A stretch of DNA of 64,000 bases from CAWAMR01 sp963783095 (GTDB lineage Bacteria > Planctomycetota > Planctomycetia > Gemmatales > Gemmataceae), in assembly GCA_963783095.1 (NCBI GenBank), contig CAWAMR010000002.1:868001-932000 (forward strand), in the 5' to 3' direction. Every line of letters begins with the position of its first letter. Position 1 is the first letter of the stretch. This document shows, piece after piece, positions 33,064 to 41,993 of this stretch. Made by a program: the position numbers and the translations under genes. Under the pieces are notes generated by a model. The model searched no databases. It was not told the origin of the DNA and saw nothing but the letters and a program-made list of their open reading frames with translations.

Positions 33064-33135
33064 CGTGGGGTACGCGTCTCGCGTGCCCGTTCGTCGTAAA
33101 CGAGGCTGACGGGCACGCGAGACGCGTACCCCACG
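33064..33135. repeat. 72-base hairpin element, copy 1
   Basis: CGTGGGGTACGCGTCTCGCG and TGCCCGT (33064-33090) pair perfectly with 33109-33135 around an 18-base loop (TCGTCGTAAACGAGGCTG). An identical unit is at 34263-34334. It lies between the second and third tandem HEAT genes, about 60 bases upstream of a start. Confidence 0.9.
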
Positions 33136-33157
33136 GTGCCCCGAATCGCGGTGGGAG

Positions 33158-34204
33158 TTATTCCGTTTTGGGTGTGCCCACCACGTCGATTTTGTTGATC
33201 GCATCTTGCGCTGCAATCCTTAACTTGCTGTGTTCGATGAAGGGACTATCTTTGTATCTTTCAGTCAATGTCTTCAATACCGGTATCGCTGCTTTCGCAT
33301 CGGGACCGATTTCGCCAAGCAACCTCACCGCTATTTCCCATCCCTCTTCAACTAATGAGATGAGAACAGGCACGATCGACTTGTCTTTCTCGATTCTCCA
33401 CAGCGCGTGAGCAGCACTAAGTCGAACAGAGGACTCTTTCGAGTGGAGTAGTTTTCGCAAAATGGGTGTTGCCTGTTTCACTGCAGGCTTGATTTTGCCA
33501 AGAGCGTTTGCGGCATAGAATCGATCATCAGTCGTGCCGGTTTGGAGGAATTCGATCAGAACAGGAATAGCATCGGGACCAAGTTTATAAAGCTCACCAA
33601 GCCAGTAGCGGTGGGTCAAGAGATACTCATCCGCAGAGCGAACATCCCCGTGGTCGTACTTCCCTTTGCTCCAACGAGATTTTGCATCTTGGACTGCTGT
33701 TCGAATTGCTGGTATCGCTTCCTTGGCTGCCGGCCCGATCCGATACAAAGATTTGATTGCTGATTCCGCAAGCACCGGCTTCCTCAAAGACTCGATAAGT
33801 GCAGGGACAACGTCTTTGGCGTCGGATCCGATCGCTTGGAGCGTCTCAAAAATGGTGGAGAACTCGTCGTCCGACTTCTCCTTCAGCAATTCGACCAACT
33901 TGGGAATAGCCGGCTTTGCCGCTGAACCGATTTGCCCCAAGATTCTGTAAATCAACGACCTAAAGCCATCCGATCGATCGTCGAGCATCTCGATTAGCTT
34001 GGGTACTACCGGCGCGGCATCGGTTTTGAAAGCAATGATGGCCTGGGCCGCTTCGCTTTGTTCCGTGTCGGTTTCGGCTTTTTCGAGTCGCTCGATCCAG
34101 TAGGTGAGCGGCTTACCCTTGAACTTGGGTGTTGGATTGTCCGCCGCATTTGCCACGGAGGCCGAAAGAAACAAAACCATCCAGAGAGAGTAGATCGACT
34201 TCAT
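33158..34204 (-). CDS. Secreted HEAT-repeat protein, paralog 2 of 3 in tandem
   Basis: A 348-residue protein with the same signal peptide start, MKSIYSLWMVLFLSASVANA, as its downstream neighbour, and the same GGAGCACGAC binding site. FKGKPLTYWIERLEKAETDT begins the mature part; HEAT units follow (QIGSAAKPAIPKLVELLKEK, RIGPAAKEAIPAIRTAV, LLGEIGPDAKAAIPVLKTL). It ends KIDVVGTPKTE. The frame extends upstream through the hairpin at 34263 but translation from there would read the palindrome, so the ATG at 34204 is used. Confidence 0.8.
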   Translation of the reverse strand: MKSIYSLWMVLFLSASVANAADNPTPKFKGKPLTYWIERLEKAETDTEQSEAAQAIIAFKTDAAPVVPKLIEMLDDRSDGFRSLIYRILGQIGSAAKPAIPKLVELLKEKSDDEFSTIFETLQAIGSDAKDVVPALIESLRKPVLAESAIKSLYRIGPAAKEAIPAIRTAVQDAKSRWSKGKYDHGDVRSADEYLLTHRYWLGELYKLGPDAIPVLIEFLQTGTTDDRFYAANALGKIKPAVKQATPILRKLLHSKESSVRLSAAHALWRIEKDKSIVPVLISLVEEGWEIAVRLLGEIGPDAKAAIPVLKTLTERYKDSPFIEHSKLRIAAQDAINKIDVVGTPKTE

Positions 34205-34260
34205 GTCGTGCTCCATGAGATTCGGACAGAAAAACAAGCAGAAACATCCTTGCGACCAGC

Positions 34261-34336
34261 ACCGTGGGGTACGCGTCTCGCGTGCCCGTTCGTCGTAAAC
34301 GAGGCTGACGGGCACGCGAGACGCGTACCCCACGGT
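34261..34336. repeat. 72-base hairpin element, copy 2
   Basis: Same hairpin as at 33064-33135, with the stem longer by two pairs on the outside (ACCG/CGGT). The loop TCGTCGTAAACGAGGCTG is identical. It lies between the first and second tandem HEAT genes at the matching place, so the gene and hairpin probably were duplicated as one unit. Confidence 0.9.
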
Positions 34337-34364
34337 GCCCCGAGTCGCGGCGGCGCGGTCGTGG

Positions 34365-35522
34365 TTACTCTTTCTTGGGCGTGCCCACCACGTCGATTTT
34401 CTTGAGGGCCTCTCGCGCCGCATCACTTAAATATCCGCCATGGCCGCCTTCCATTACCTTTTTCAAGGCAGGTATCGCTGCTTTCGCATCGGGACCGATT
34501 TCGCCAAGCAACCTCACCGCATTTTCCGATCCCTCTTCAACTAATGAGATGAGAACAGGCACGATCGAAGGGTCTTTCTCGATTCTCCACAATGCTTCCG
34601 TAAGAACGAATCGATGGTGTCTTTTTTCAAGATCCGGAAAAAGAACCAGAGAATCATTGGACTCTTTCGGGTGGAGTAGTTTTCGCAAAATGGGGGTTGC
34701 TTGCTTCACCGCAGGCTTAATTTTTCCAAGAGCAACAGCGGCATAGTATTGATCATCAGTCGTGCCGGTTTCGAGGAACTCGATCTGAACAGGAATAGCA
34801 TCGGGACCAAGGGTAGAAAGCCCACCAAGCCAATCGTAGTTCACGAGAGCCTTATCCGCAGAGCGAACATTATTGTCGTCGTACTTCTTTTCGCTCCTGC
34901 GAGCTTTTGCGTCCATGACTGCTTGTCGAATCGCCGGTATCGCCTCTTTGGCCGCTGGCCCGATGCAATACAATGTCTTGATTGCTGATTTCACAAGCAC
35001 TGGGTTCTTCAGGGTCTTGATGATTGCAGGGACGGCATCTTTCGCATCCGGTCCGATCGAGCCCAAAATGTCGAGTGCTGTGGGTGCCATTCCTGGCTTC
35101 TCGAGCGATGAGATCAAAATGGGCTGAAATTCTTTTGGATCGGGTCCGATCTTCTGGAGAGTGTCAATAATGGTGGAACCTTCATCGTCCGATTTCTGCT
35201 TCAGCATTTCGACCAGTTTGGGTATTGCCGGCTTTGCTGCTGAACCGATTTGCCCCAAGACAATGTAAATCAACGACCTAAAGCCTTTTGATCGATCGTC
35301 GAGCATCTCAATCAATTTGGGCATTACTGGCGCGGCATCTGCTCCGAATGCGCTGATTGCATCGCCGGCTTCGCTTTGGTCCTTGTCGGTTTCGGCTTTT
35401 TCGAGTCGCTCGATCCAGTACGTGAGCGGCTTGCCCTTGAACTTGGGTGTTGGCTTGTCCGCCGCTTTGGCCACGGAGGCCGAAAGAAAGAAAGCCATCA
35501 TCAGAGAGCAGATCGACTTCAT
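34365..35522 (-). CDS. Secreted HEAT-repeat protein, paralog 1 of 3 in tandem
   Basis: A 385-residue protein, first of the tandem. MKSICSLMMAFFLSASVAKA is the signal peptide; the binding site GGAGCGCAAC lies before the ATG at 35522. FKGKPLTYWIERLEKAETDK and the HEAT units match those of the second paralog closely, with an insertion (DSLVLFPDLEKRHHRF) between repeats near residue 310 that the others lack. It ends KIDVVGTPKKE. The upstream part of the frame (to 35768) overlaps the Uma2 promoter region and is not used. Confidence 0.8.
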   Translation of the reverse strand: MKSICSLMMAFFLSASVAKAADKPTPKFKGKPLTYWIERLEKAETDKDQSEAGDAISAFGADAAPVMPKLIEMLDDRSKGFRSLIYIVLGQIGSAAKPAIPKLVEMLKQKSDDEGSTIIDTLQKIGPDPKEFQPILISSLEKPGMAPTALDILGSIGPDAKDAVPAIIKTLKNPVLVKSAIKTLYCIGPAAKEAIPAIRQAVMDAKARRSEKKYDDNNVRSADKALVNYDWLGGLSTLGPDAIPVQIEFLETGTTDDQYYAAVALGKIKPAVKQATPILRKLLHPKESNDSLVLFPDLEKRHHRFVLTEALWRIEKDPSIVPVLISLVEEGSENAVRLLGEIGPDAKAAIPALKKVMEGGHGGYLSDAAREALKKIDVVGTPKKE

Positions 35523-35684
35523 GTTGCGCTCCATGAGCTTCGGAGACGAAACGGAGAAACGGATGACCGACTTCCCGGCTCCGTTTCGCAAATCTTTCCA
35601 AGTTTCCCTTACGATCCGCGAATTTACAATAGCATCCTCGGAAAAGGTTATAATGTCGTGTGGACAGATGACAGGAGCGATGCG

Positions 35685-36395
35685 ATGCCGGTATCGATAA
35701 AAACAGGCGGAAAACCCGTTATTCGAGAACTGCACAACGGCGACCGAATGACGCGTGAAGAGTTTCACCGCGCCTATGAGAACACTAAAGAAAGCTTCCG
35801 AGCTGAGTTGATCGGAGGGATCGTTTACGTGGCATCACCATTGAAAATCGGACATGGTTCGAATCATCTTCCGCTCGGCTCGGTGCTCTTTGCTTACGCA
35901 TCGCGCACGCCCGGTCTGGAATCGGCCGACAATACCACGGTGCTTCTCGGGTTCGAGGGGGAGCCTCAACCGGACCTCTATTTGCGAATACTTCCCGAAT
36001 ACGGCGGCCAATCGCGCACGACCGCCGATGATTACGTCGAAGGCGCGCCCGAACTCATTGCCGAAATCGCCAATACCAGCCGATCGATCGACCTGCACGC
36101 AAAACGCAAGGATTACACTCGATACGGCGTCCTGGAATATCTCGTACTAACCCTTCGCGAAAATCGCCTGCGCTGGTTCGATTTGCCAAGCGGCGAAGAG
36201 CTGCACTCGGATGATGATGGCATCTGCCGAATTCGCTGTTTCCCCGGCCTTTGGATCGATGAGGCTGCCCTCTTACGAAAGGACCACGCCCACTTGATGC
36301 GCGTGCTCGAACTCGGCCTCGATACCGAAGAACACACTGAATTCGTCGAAAGACTGGCCAAGGCTCACAAACCTAAACGCAAACGTCGGCGCTAG
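35685..36395 (+). CDS. Uma2 family (DUF820) endonuclease-like protein
   Basis: A 236-residue PD-(D/E)XK-fold protein. MTREEFHRAYENTKESFRAE is the Uma2 start, with the E-L-I-G-G-I-V-Y strand; PQPDLYLRILPEY carries the catalytic Asp, APELIAEIANTSRSIDLHAK the E-I...K motif, and YTRYGVLEYLVLTLRENRLR the following helix and strand. A Lys/Arg-rich tail ends the protein. AGGAG lies eight bases before the ATG at 35685; the longer frame from 35376 is in shadow of the HEAT gene. The family is very abundant in cyanobacteria and planctomycetes; its role is unknown. Confidence 0.85.
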   Translation: MPVSIKTGGKPVIRELHNGDRMTREEFHRAYENTKESFRAELIGGIVYVASPLKIGHGSNHLPLGSVLFAYASRTPGLESADNTTVLLGFEGEPQPDLYLRILPEYGGQSRTTADDYVEGAPELIAEIANTSRSIDLHAKRKDYTRYGVLEYLVLTLRENRLRWFDLPSGEELHSDDDGICRIRCFPGLWIDEAALLRKDHAHLMRVLELGLDTEEHTEFVERLAKAHKPKRKRRR

Positions 36396-36406
36396 CTCGC
36401 CTACTT

Positions 36407-37447
36407 TTACTTGAAGTACAACTCGTGCAGGATCGTGCATCGGATCGGCAACGCTCTTTCCAATCCCTTTAGCTGCTCCTTCGTTAATTTCATGCCGAAT
36501 AGGTCAAGAACCTCCAACTGTTTCATCTCTTTCAGGTCGTCGATTGCTGCTGCGGTTACACTGGTATGTCCCAGCCTGAGCGTCGTGAGATTCTTCAGTC
36601 CTTTCAACTCTTTGACCCCTGCTTCCGTTACCTTGGCAAAGTTCAGGTTCAGTATCTCGAGGTTCTTGAGTTCCTTGAATTGCTTCAAGGTTGCATCGGT
36701 GCACTCAGTGCCTTGAAGGTTGAGCCAGGTGAGAGTGGGAATATTCTTGAGTTCCTTCAGGCCGGCATCGGTAACTTTGGTGAAGCTCAAATCGAGAGTC
36801 GTGAGTTTTTTCAGTTCCTTGATCTCCTTCAGCGCCTTGTCTGAAATCTGTGTGTTTCCGAGATGCAATGCCGACAGGTTCTTGACGGCTTTCAAATGGC
36901 TTATGCCGGCATCCGTCACTTCCGTGGCACCGAGATGAAGCGCGGTGAGATGCTTGAAATCTTTCAATTCCATCAATCCCTTATCCGTGACCTTCGTGTT
37001 AAAGATGTAGAGCGTCGTGAGATTCGGCAGTGTTTTCAACTTGGCCAGGCTCGCATCGTTGAAATCGGACCAGCCAAAACCGAGGCCGAAAGGGACATCA
37101 ACTTTGGGCAATTCTGGAAGTTCCGTGTTTCGCATCTCGTAAAAGCCGAAACCGGGAAGTCCCTTGTCCTTTGCCTCCGCGTGAAAATCGAAGACAATCA
37201 ATCGATCGAGTTTCTCGACGAACCAACCCTGTTTTGCTCCAAGTTTTTCGTATGCCGCAACTGTTTTCGGGTCGATCGGTGCATAGTCGATGCTCGGCGC
37301 GACATGCCTTTGCACCGGCTCCGGTATTTCCAATATTGCCGGCGACTTCCGTTCCGTTGGTGCCCGAGAACCTTTCTCCTGGCAACCAAAAGAAGCAACA
37401 AGCAACAAGGCAAACAAATTTGCTCGTGCCGAGAAGAAACGAGTCAT
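36407..37447 (-). CDS. Leucine-rich repeat lipoprotein
   Basis: A 346-residue protein. The signal ends in a lipobox (VASFGC, Cys22 from the ATG at 37447, which has GGAGGGCGATTG upstream). After a linker with AYEKLGAKQGWFVEKLDRL come about eight repeats of 24 residues of the form L-x-x-L-x-x-L-x-x-L-x-L-x-x-T-x-V-T-D-x-G-L (for example HLTALHLGATEVTDAGISHL). This is the cysteine-free LRR type common in planctomycetes. It should be anchored in a membrane facing the periplasm. Ligand unknown. Confidence 0.85.
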   Translation of the reverse strand: MTRFFSARANLFALLLVASFGCQEKGSRAPTERKSPAILEIPEPVQRHVAPSIDYAPIDPKTVAAYEKLGAKQGWFVEKLDRLIVFDFHAEAKDKGLPGFGFYEMRNTELPELPKVDVPFGLGFGWSDFNDASLAKLKTLPNLTTLYIFNTKVTDKGLMELKDFKHLTALHLGATEVTDAGISHLKAVKNLSALHLGNTQISDKALKEIKELKKLTTLDLSFTKVTDAGLKELKNIPTLTWLNLQGTECTDATLKQFKELKNLEILNLNFAKVTEAGVKELKGLKNLTTLRLGHTSVTAAAIDDLKEMKQLEVLDLFGMKLTKEQLKGLERALPIRCTILHELYFK

Positions 37448-37501
37448 CAATCGCCCTCCGGGATTTCGTTTGGATGCGTGAAATCCGATGCCTACAGGTG
37501 C

Positions 37502-39403
37502 TCACTCGCGTAATCTGGCGAGGCCCTGCTGTCGGGCCAATGCTGCTCTGGCTTCGCTTGCTTGTATCCCAAGTGAATTACCCTTGGCCAACTCTTCCAA
37601 CAAGGCCCGCGAGTCTGTGGTGTTGATCCATTCCAGGATCTGAATCGCACGAAGCTGGCGGAGTTCTTGCGGCGACAAGCGGCCTTGTGCCATCGATTCC
37701 AGGATGCTCTGAATCCGCTTCTCCGTTTCAGAAGGTAGCGCGTCCTTCAATAGCTTTTCCAACGTCGGCTGAACGGTTCGCGAGCGATTCCAGAGTTCTC
37801 GCTTGGCGCGCTCGCGCACGGCGAAGCGATCGTGATCGAGCTGACCAATCCACTGCTGAATGCGCTCTTGCTCGAGCTTGGGATCGATCTTCAATCTTCG
37901 ATTGAGAAACTCGACCGTTTCGCGTGGCGCTGCCTTCAGGGTCAGCATCCCAGCGTATGCTGGGTTCGGGTCTGGATCGTTGAGTTGCGCCCAAGCTTTT
38001 TCGATCGACTGGTGTTGGTGTTGTTCAGTTGATGATTGACAGGTCTTGGCCCAGTCCCAGATCATCACGCTGGAGTCCTCGCCCACAGTCGTTAGGGTTT
38101 GACTATCCGCTGAAAAGGCCAGTACGCGAATGCCACCCTGCGCATTGGGGATTGTGCCGATCTCTTTGCTGGTGGCCATCTCGACCAGTGTGATTGTTTT
38201 GTCCCCAAATGCAAAAATGCGGTTATCCGGCGAGCTGTACCGCGGCCAATCTTTTCGAAAATACTCTGAGGCAATGCTGCCGGTCAGCAACTCCCGCAAT
38301 GTGTACGGCGGTTCTGATACAAGGTTTCCTTCTTGGCGAATTGTAACCGCCCCGAAGAGGAGCCCTGATGACGTTCGTATCACTCGCGCCTCTGTCCAAT
38401 GCTTGAATTTTTCGATCACTTGCGGCGTTTTGCCGGTCTCACAAACTACTAATTGATCGGATCGATCTATAAACCGACTATCGGCAACCCGTTCTCTGAC
38501 GGGTTTCCACGCGACAAGTCTCTTGCCATCGGGAGAAACGCCAATCGGCCAGACCGCTCGATTGGGGCGTGTCCATTCCGCAAAGACCTGCTTGGTTACG
38601 GGATTGATTAGTCGAATCTTTTGGCCGAGCAGCGAAAGCACTCGACCTTCCGAGGCCACGAAAAACTCCTCTTCCTTGTCATAAAGCTCGTTCAACTTGT
38701 CCGTCCTGGGATTCCAGACAAGAAGGGGAGAGAATTGATGTCGTTCGGGCTTTGGTTCTTCTAGCGGCTGTTCGATCATCGGGTTTGGATCATTGCTTTC
38801 GGTTTCCTCTTCTCGTCCGAGGCCTGTTTGCTTCATCTCGAATGTCTCGATCAACATTCCTTTTTCAGCCTCGAAGTGTGCGATTCTCAGGCCGTAGCCT
38901 TGGAGTTTTGCTTCGGGAAGTCCACCAACAATCCCTTGTTTTCCAACATCAATGACCTTGATAGAATAGTAATGCGGACTGATCCCACCTTCATTCTTTT
39001 CTACACGATACCCCACGACCGCAAGTTCTTTGCTGTCAGTGCGGAATTGCAGTTGAGAAATCTCCGTGCAGCCTGGAATTTCAATGGATGCGGTTCGTCG
39101 TCCGGTACGCAAATCCAAGACCGCCACGCGCGCATTTCCTTCGCACTCAGGCTCATATTTGGCCCAGTCCGGTTCACCTTCTTGGCCCGCTAACCATTTC
39201 CCATCAGGGGAGATCGCTAATTCTGAAAGGTTGCCTCGGATTCTTGCAATATTGACCTTGGCTATCGCCCCGTAGGGTAATAACTCTCCCGAGCGATTCA
39301 TACGCGATGATTCCGACTCTCCCACCTGCGGCGGTGCTGCTGCAACGAATGGTGAACCGATCGACATTCCCAGGATGAGGAAACTCAGGGCAGCTGCGCG
39401 CAT
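37502..39403 (-). CDS. Secreted WD40-like repeat protein
   Basis: A 633-residue protein. The ATG at 39403 follows AAAGGAGTGAGTTT and begins a signal peptide (MRAAALSFLILGMSIGSPFV). Beta-propeller units are seen at SELAISPDGKWLAGQ, QLQFRTDSKELAVVG, GVSPDGKRLVAW and VLAFSADSQTLTTVG, the last with SVMIWDW. The final 160 residues (AWAQLNDPDPNPAYAGMLTL, then LDHDRFAVRERAKRELWNR) are the planctomycete extension found behind WD40 propellers. Probably periplasmic. It is transcribed toward the LRR gene, whose start lies 55 bases past its stop. Confidence 0.85.
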   Translation of the reverse strand: MRAAALSFLILGMSIGSPFVAAAPPQVGESESSRMNRSGELLPYGAIAKVNIARIRGNLSELAISPDGKWLAGQEGEPDWAKYEPECEGNARVAVLDLRTGRRTASIEIPGCTEISQLQFRTDSKELAVVGYRVEKNEGGISPHYYSIKVIDVGKQGIVGGLPEAKLQGYGLRIAHFEAEKGMLIETFEMKQTGLGREEETESNDPNPMIEQPLEEPKPERHQFSPLLVWNPRTDKLNELYDKEEEFFVASEGRVLSLLGQKIRLINPVTKQVFAEWTRPNRAVWPIGVSPDGKRLVAWKPVRERVADSRFIDRSDQLVVCETGKTPQVIEKFKHWTEARVIRTSSGLLFGAVTIRQEGNLVSEPPYTLRELLTGSIASEYFRKDWPRYSSPDNRIFAFGDKTITLVEMATSKEIGTIPNAQGGIRVLAFSADSQTLTTVGEDSSVMIWDWAKTCQSSTEQHQHQSIEKAWAQLNDPDPNPAYAGMLTLKAAPRETVEFLNRRLKIDPKLEQERIQQWIGQLDHDRFAVRERAKRELWNRSRTVQPTLEKLLKDALPSETEKRIQSILESMAQGRLSPQELRQLRAIQILEWINTTDSRALLEELAKGNSLGIQASEARAALARQQGLARLRE

Positions 39404-39642
39404 AAACTCACTCCTTTGAAGGCAACGCGAAACGACGGGATAGATCGTAATCGAAGTGCCAATGAGCGTAAAGAGAGATAGCACCAGGAATTCAGGGCCA
39501 AAGTCTGCGCGGGTTGAAGCGAGTGGCCTTGTCGCAGATCGCGGGATAGCATGGGTAGCATCGATCACCCATCGAAGTCCTCTGTCGGGAGATCCCAATG
39601 CAATACAAGTTCCCTCTGCTCGTGGCCCGGACGCTGACCCCT

Positions 39643-39951
39643 ATGCGCTTTCAACTCTGTCTGGTCGGAACCTGCATGCTTGTGACCTTCGGGATTCCGG
39701 GCTGCAAAGACAGCGCCAAGCCGCGCCAAAACAATCCGCAACCGAGCCAGGCCAACAATAGTCAGGCTACGGAACTTCCCCAGGCAGTGATTGGTCCCTG
39801 GCAACAGAGGGGGGCGGAGTTGGGCTGGTATGGTACCAGCACCATTCAGGGCAGCGGATTGTCGTTTAACCGCGATCGCCGCCTTCTTTCCGACGATGCC
39901 GTTCGCGCTTTCTCGTTCTCCAATAGTGAAGGACCCGTGATGGTCCGATAA
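39643..39951 (+). CDS. Short lipoprotein, likely a truncated LRR-type gene
   Basis: A 102-residue protein with a lipoprotein signal (LCLVGTCMLVTFGIPGC). The mature part is Asn/Gln/Pro-rich, and WQQRGAELGWYG resembles YEKLGAKQGWF of the LRR lipoprotein at 36407-37447. No LRR follows; the frame ends soon after. It may be a remnant of an LRR lipoprotein gene. An in-frame start at 39598 lies on the divergent promoter region. Confidence 0.45.
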   Translation: MRFQLCLVGTCMLVTFGIPGCKDSAKPRQNNPQPSQANNSQATELPQAVIGPWQQRGAELGWYGTSTIQGSGLSFNRDRRLLSDDAVRAFSFSNSEGPVMVR

Positions 39952-40224
39952 ACTGTCGCCTCGTCTTCCTTGATTTCTGGTTTCATGGTCCTTTCTCCTC
40001 TCATTATGGTCCGGCTTTCTCATTTCCGAGAAGAACCCACGCCGTTGGTTGATGAGGCTTTTTGTCGGAATTGCGCACAATTGGGACAAAGAACTCGCAT
40101 TGAACCAAGCGTTCGTCCATGCCTCTTTACCCCCTATATTGATTTATGACAGTAAATTGTTTTTAGGTCAAGTGTTGACTGTAAAGCAATTCCATTGCTG
40201 TCGAGTAGCCACGTTGATAATCAA

Positions 40225-40255
40225 CAAAAATGGCCACCGTTTAACGGTGGCCATT
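40225..40255 (-). terminator. Intrinsic terminator downstream of groES
   Basis: AATGGCCACCGT at 40229-40240 and ACGGTGGCCATT at 40244-40255 form a 12-pair stem with a three-base loop, followed on the minus strand by a T run (plus A at 40225-40230). It lies about 75 bases past the groES stop and fits a rho-independent terminator. Confidence 0.8.
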
Positions 40256-40331
40256 TCTTATCACGATCGTGGAATCGTTGCCGGGCCGCTCGTGCCGGCC
40301 GACAACGGATCCCACGAAATTACTCAGCAAT

Positions 40332-40619
40332 TCAATCCACGATCGCCAGGATGTCGTCTTCCGTCATGATCAGATATTCCTTGTTGTCGACCGTTACTTC
40401 CGTCCCGGCATACGAGGTGAACAACACCCGATCGCCCTTCTTCACCTGGAAGGCCGAGCGCTTGCCGTTTTCCAGCGCTTTGCCTTCGCCGAGTTCGAGC
40501 ACTTTGCCCTGCTTGGGCTTTTCCTTGGCGGTGTCCGGCAACACGATTCCCCCGGCCGTCACTTGTTCGGCTTCGAGGCGCTCGACCAAAATCTTGTCGT
40601 TGAGAGGGACTACTTTCAT
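40332..40619 (-). CDS. groES: Co-chaperonin GroES
   Basis: A 95-residue GroES. It starts MKVVPLNDKILVERLEAEQV, has the mobile loop TAGGIVLPDTAKEKPKQG with the I-V-L hydrophobic hook that contacts GroEL, and ends YLIMTEDDILAIVD. Its ATG overlaps the stop of the response regulator gene (ATGA), so the two are translated together. groEL does not follow, so this is either an extra GroES or its partner is elsewhere. A strong terminator lies downstream. Confidence 0.95.
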   Translation of the reverse strand: MKVVPLNDKILVERLEAEQVTAGGIVLPDTAKEKPKQGKVLELGEGKALENGKRSAFQVKKGDRVLFTSYAGTEVTVDNKEYLIMTEDDILAIVD

Positions 40620-41053
40620 CGCTTCGAATCTCCTTGGTGTGGATTGGAATCTTGCCGGTCATCCGGTGGACCGTAGGTTCGCACCAATGCGCGAACCACT
40701 GTCGTCATCACCATCTCTTTCCCGACCGGCTTGGGAATCACACTGAATACATGGGCAAAGAATGCTTGCCGCAACAACTCGGTTGTTGCATCGGCGGTAA
40801 TCAGGATCGCGGGCAACAGAGCGTTAATCTGTCGAACCAACTGGAGGGTTTCAAGACCCGTCAGGCCCGGCATGTGCATATCCAGCAGCGCCAGGTGGAT
40901 CGGCTCCGCTTGCACAATCTCCAGGGCCTCTTCACCGCTGGCCGCAAGATGCGCGTGAAATCCTCGAGACTCGACGATGTCGCGCAGTGCCTCGCGGATG
41001 CCGCGATCGTCGTCGGTAATCAGGATCGTATAATCGGTTTGAATGTCCGGCAT
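40616..41053 (-). CDS. Response regulator receiver protein
   Basis: A 145-residue stand-alone receiver domain. The ATG at 41053 has GAGGTGAGCGGC upstream; the frame reaches 41095. YTILITDDDRGIREALRDIV gives the acidic pair, LALLDMHMPGLTG the phospho-acceptor Asp, PAILITADATTELL the switch Thr/Ser and VIPKPVGKEMV the conserved Lys. No DNA-binding domain. It ends in a polar tail overlapping groES. It would relay a phosphate from a kinase elsewhere; the link with a chaperonin gene is unusual. Confidence 0.9.
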   Translation of the reverse strand: MPDIQTDYTILITDDDRGIREALRDIVESRGFHAHLAASGEEALEIVQAEPIHLALLDMHMPGLTGLETLQLVRQINALLPAILITADATTELLRQAFFAHVFSVIPKPVGKEMVMTTVVRALVRTYGPPDDRQDSNPHQGDSKR

Positions 41054-41330
41054 GCCGCTCACCTCAACCGGCCCAAGGAATGAGTCGTCGGCCAATACCG
41101 CGGCAACAATCCGGCTGGTCGATGCGTTTCACGCAAATCTGCATTCCACAACAAGATAAAGAGCAAACCTCGTACCGATCCATGGCACCCGAAGGAGGCA
41201 ACATCCTAAGCCCTTTATGGGAGGATAGATATAGCAATGATTATCTTGTCCCATTTCCCAGGAATAAGCAAGCTAATTTTCCAACCTGCCGGAGTGACAG
41301 GCATTTCGACGCGGGAAGTGACAAAGGTTT

Positions 41331-41354
41331 CAGTGTTCAGTGTTCAGTGTTCAG
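41331..41354. repeat. Heptamer repeat (CAGTGTT)3, single arm
   Basis: Three tandem CAGTGTT units and CAG lie about 40 bases upstream of the DUF433 gene. No inverted partner is near. The same heptamer recurs at 62687-62839 as an inverted pair. Confidence 0.8.
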
Positions 41355-41391
41355 ATAAGATGCATATACGCAAAGTGAAAGGAACCAAATC

Positions 41392-41622
41392 ATGAAATGG
41401 GAAGATCGAATTAGCGTGACGCCCAACGTGTGTCACGGCAAGGCGTGCATCAAGGGTACGCGCGTGATGGTATCCGTAGTGCTTGCCAATGTGGCCGCCG
41501 GCGAGCCGTTCGAGAGCATCATTAGCGGTTATCACATCGCCAAAGAAGACATACAGGCAGCGCTATACTTCGCGGCCGACCTGGCTGCAGATCGATACGT
41601 TCCCCTCCCCGAAGCGAGTTAA
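41392..41622 (+). CDS. DUF433 antitoxin-like protein
   Basis: A 76-residue DUF433 protein. It starts MKWEDRISVTPNVCHGKACI with the family motif I-x-x-x-P-x-V-x-x-G-K-x-x-I-x-G-T-R-V, then a winged-helix-like part ESIISGYHIAKEDIQAALYF. DUF433 proteins bind DNA and pair with DUF5615 PIN-like proteins, as here: the next gene starts one base after the stop. Together they form a toxin-antitoxin type unit. Confidence 0.9.
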   Translation: MKWEDRISVTPNVCHGKACIKGTRVMVSVVLANVAAGEPFESIISGYHIAKEDIQAALYFAADLAADRYVPLPEAS

Positions 41623-41623
41623 G

Positions 41624-41983
41624 ATGTTGTTCAAAATCGACGAAAATCTGCACGAAGAGGTTGCGGTTTTGCTTCGGCAACACAGTCACGACGCTGTGAG
41701 CGTCTTCGACCAGCATCTGCAAGGTCATCCGGATGACGACGTGGCGGCGGCGCGCTGCCGTGAAGGTCGCGTTATCGTAACGCTGGATTCGGACTTCGCC
41801 AACATCCTGACATACCCACCAACGCAATACGCCGGCATCATCGTCATGCGACTGCACGACCCGAGCCGGTTGCCTGTGCTGGCAGCAATGCGCCGGCTGC
41901 TGCCGCTGCTGGCAACCGAACCGCTGGTCGGCCATTTATGGATCGTGGATGATGTCGGTATGCGAATAAGACCTGGAGTTTAG
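41624..41983 (+). CDS. DUF5615 PIN-like protein
   Basis: A 119-residue PIN-like protein, partner of the DUF433 gene. MLFKIDENLHEEVAVLLRQH carries the first Asp (K-I-D-E-N-L), GHPDDDVAAARCREGRVIVT the D-D-x-x-A helix, and LDSDFANILTYPP the L-D-x-D-F motif typical of DUF5615. It would act as an RNase toxin held by DUF433. Its start overlaps the ribosome-binding zone in the last codons of the upstream gene (GAAGCGAGTTAAG). Confidence 0.9.
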   Translation: MLFKIDENLHEEVAVLLRQHSHDAVSVFDQHLQGHPDDDVAAARCREGRVIVTLDSDFANILTYPPTQYAGIIVMRLHDPSRLPVLAAMRRLLPLLATEPLVGHLWIVDDVGMRIRPGV

Positions 41984-41993
41984 CGCCGCTATC

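Noticed and set aside
39565..40089. 174-codon minus-strand ORF near 39.6-40.1 kb
   Set aside because: Basic, Arg/His-rich composition with no binding site; it lies opposite the small lipoprotein gene, which has a clear lipobox.
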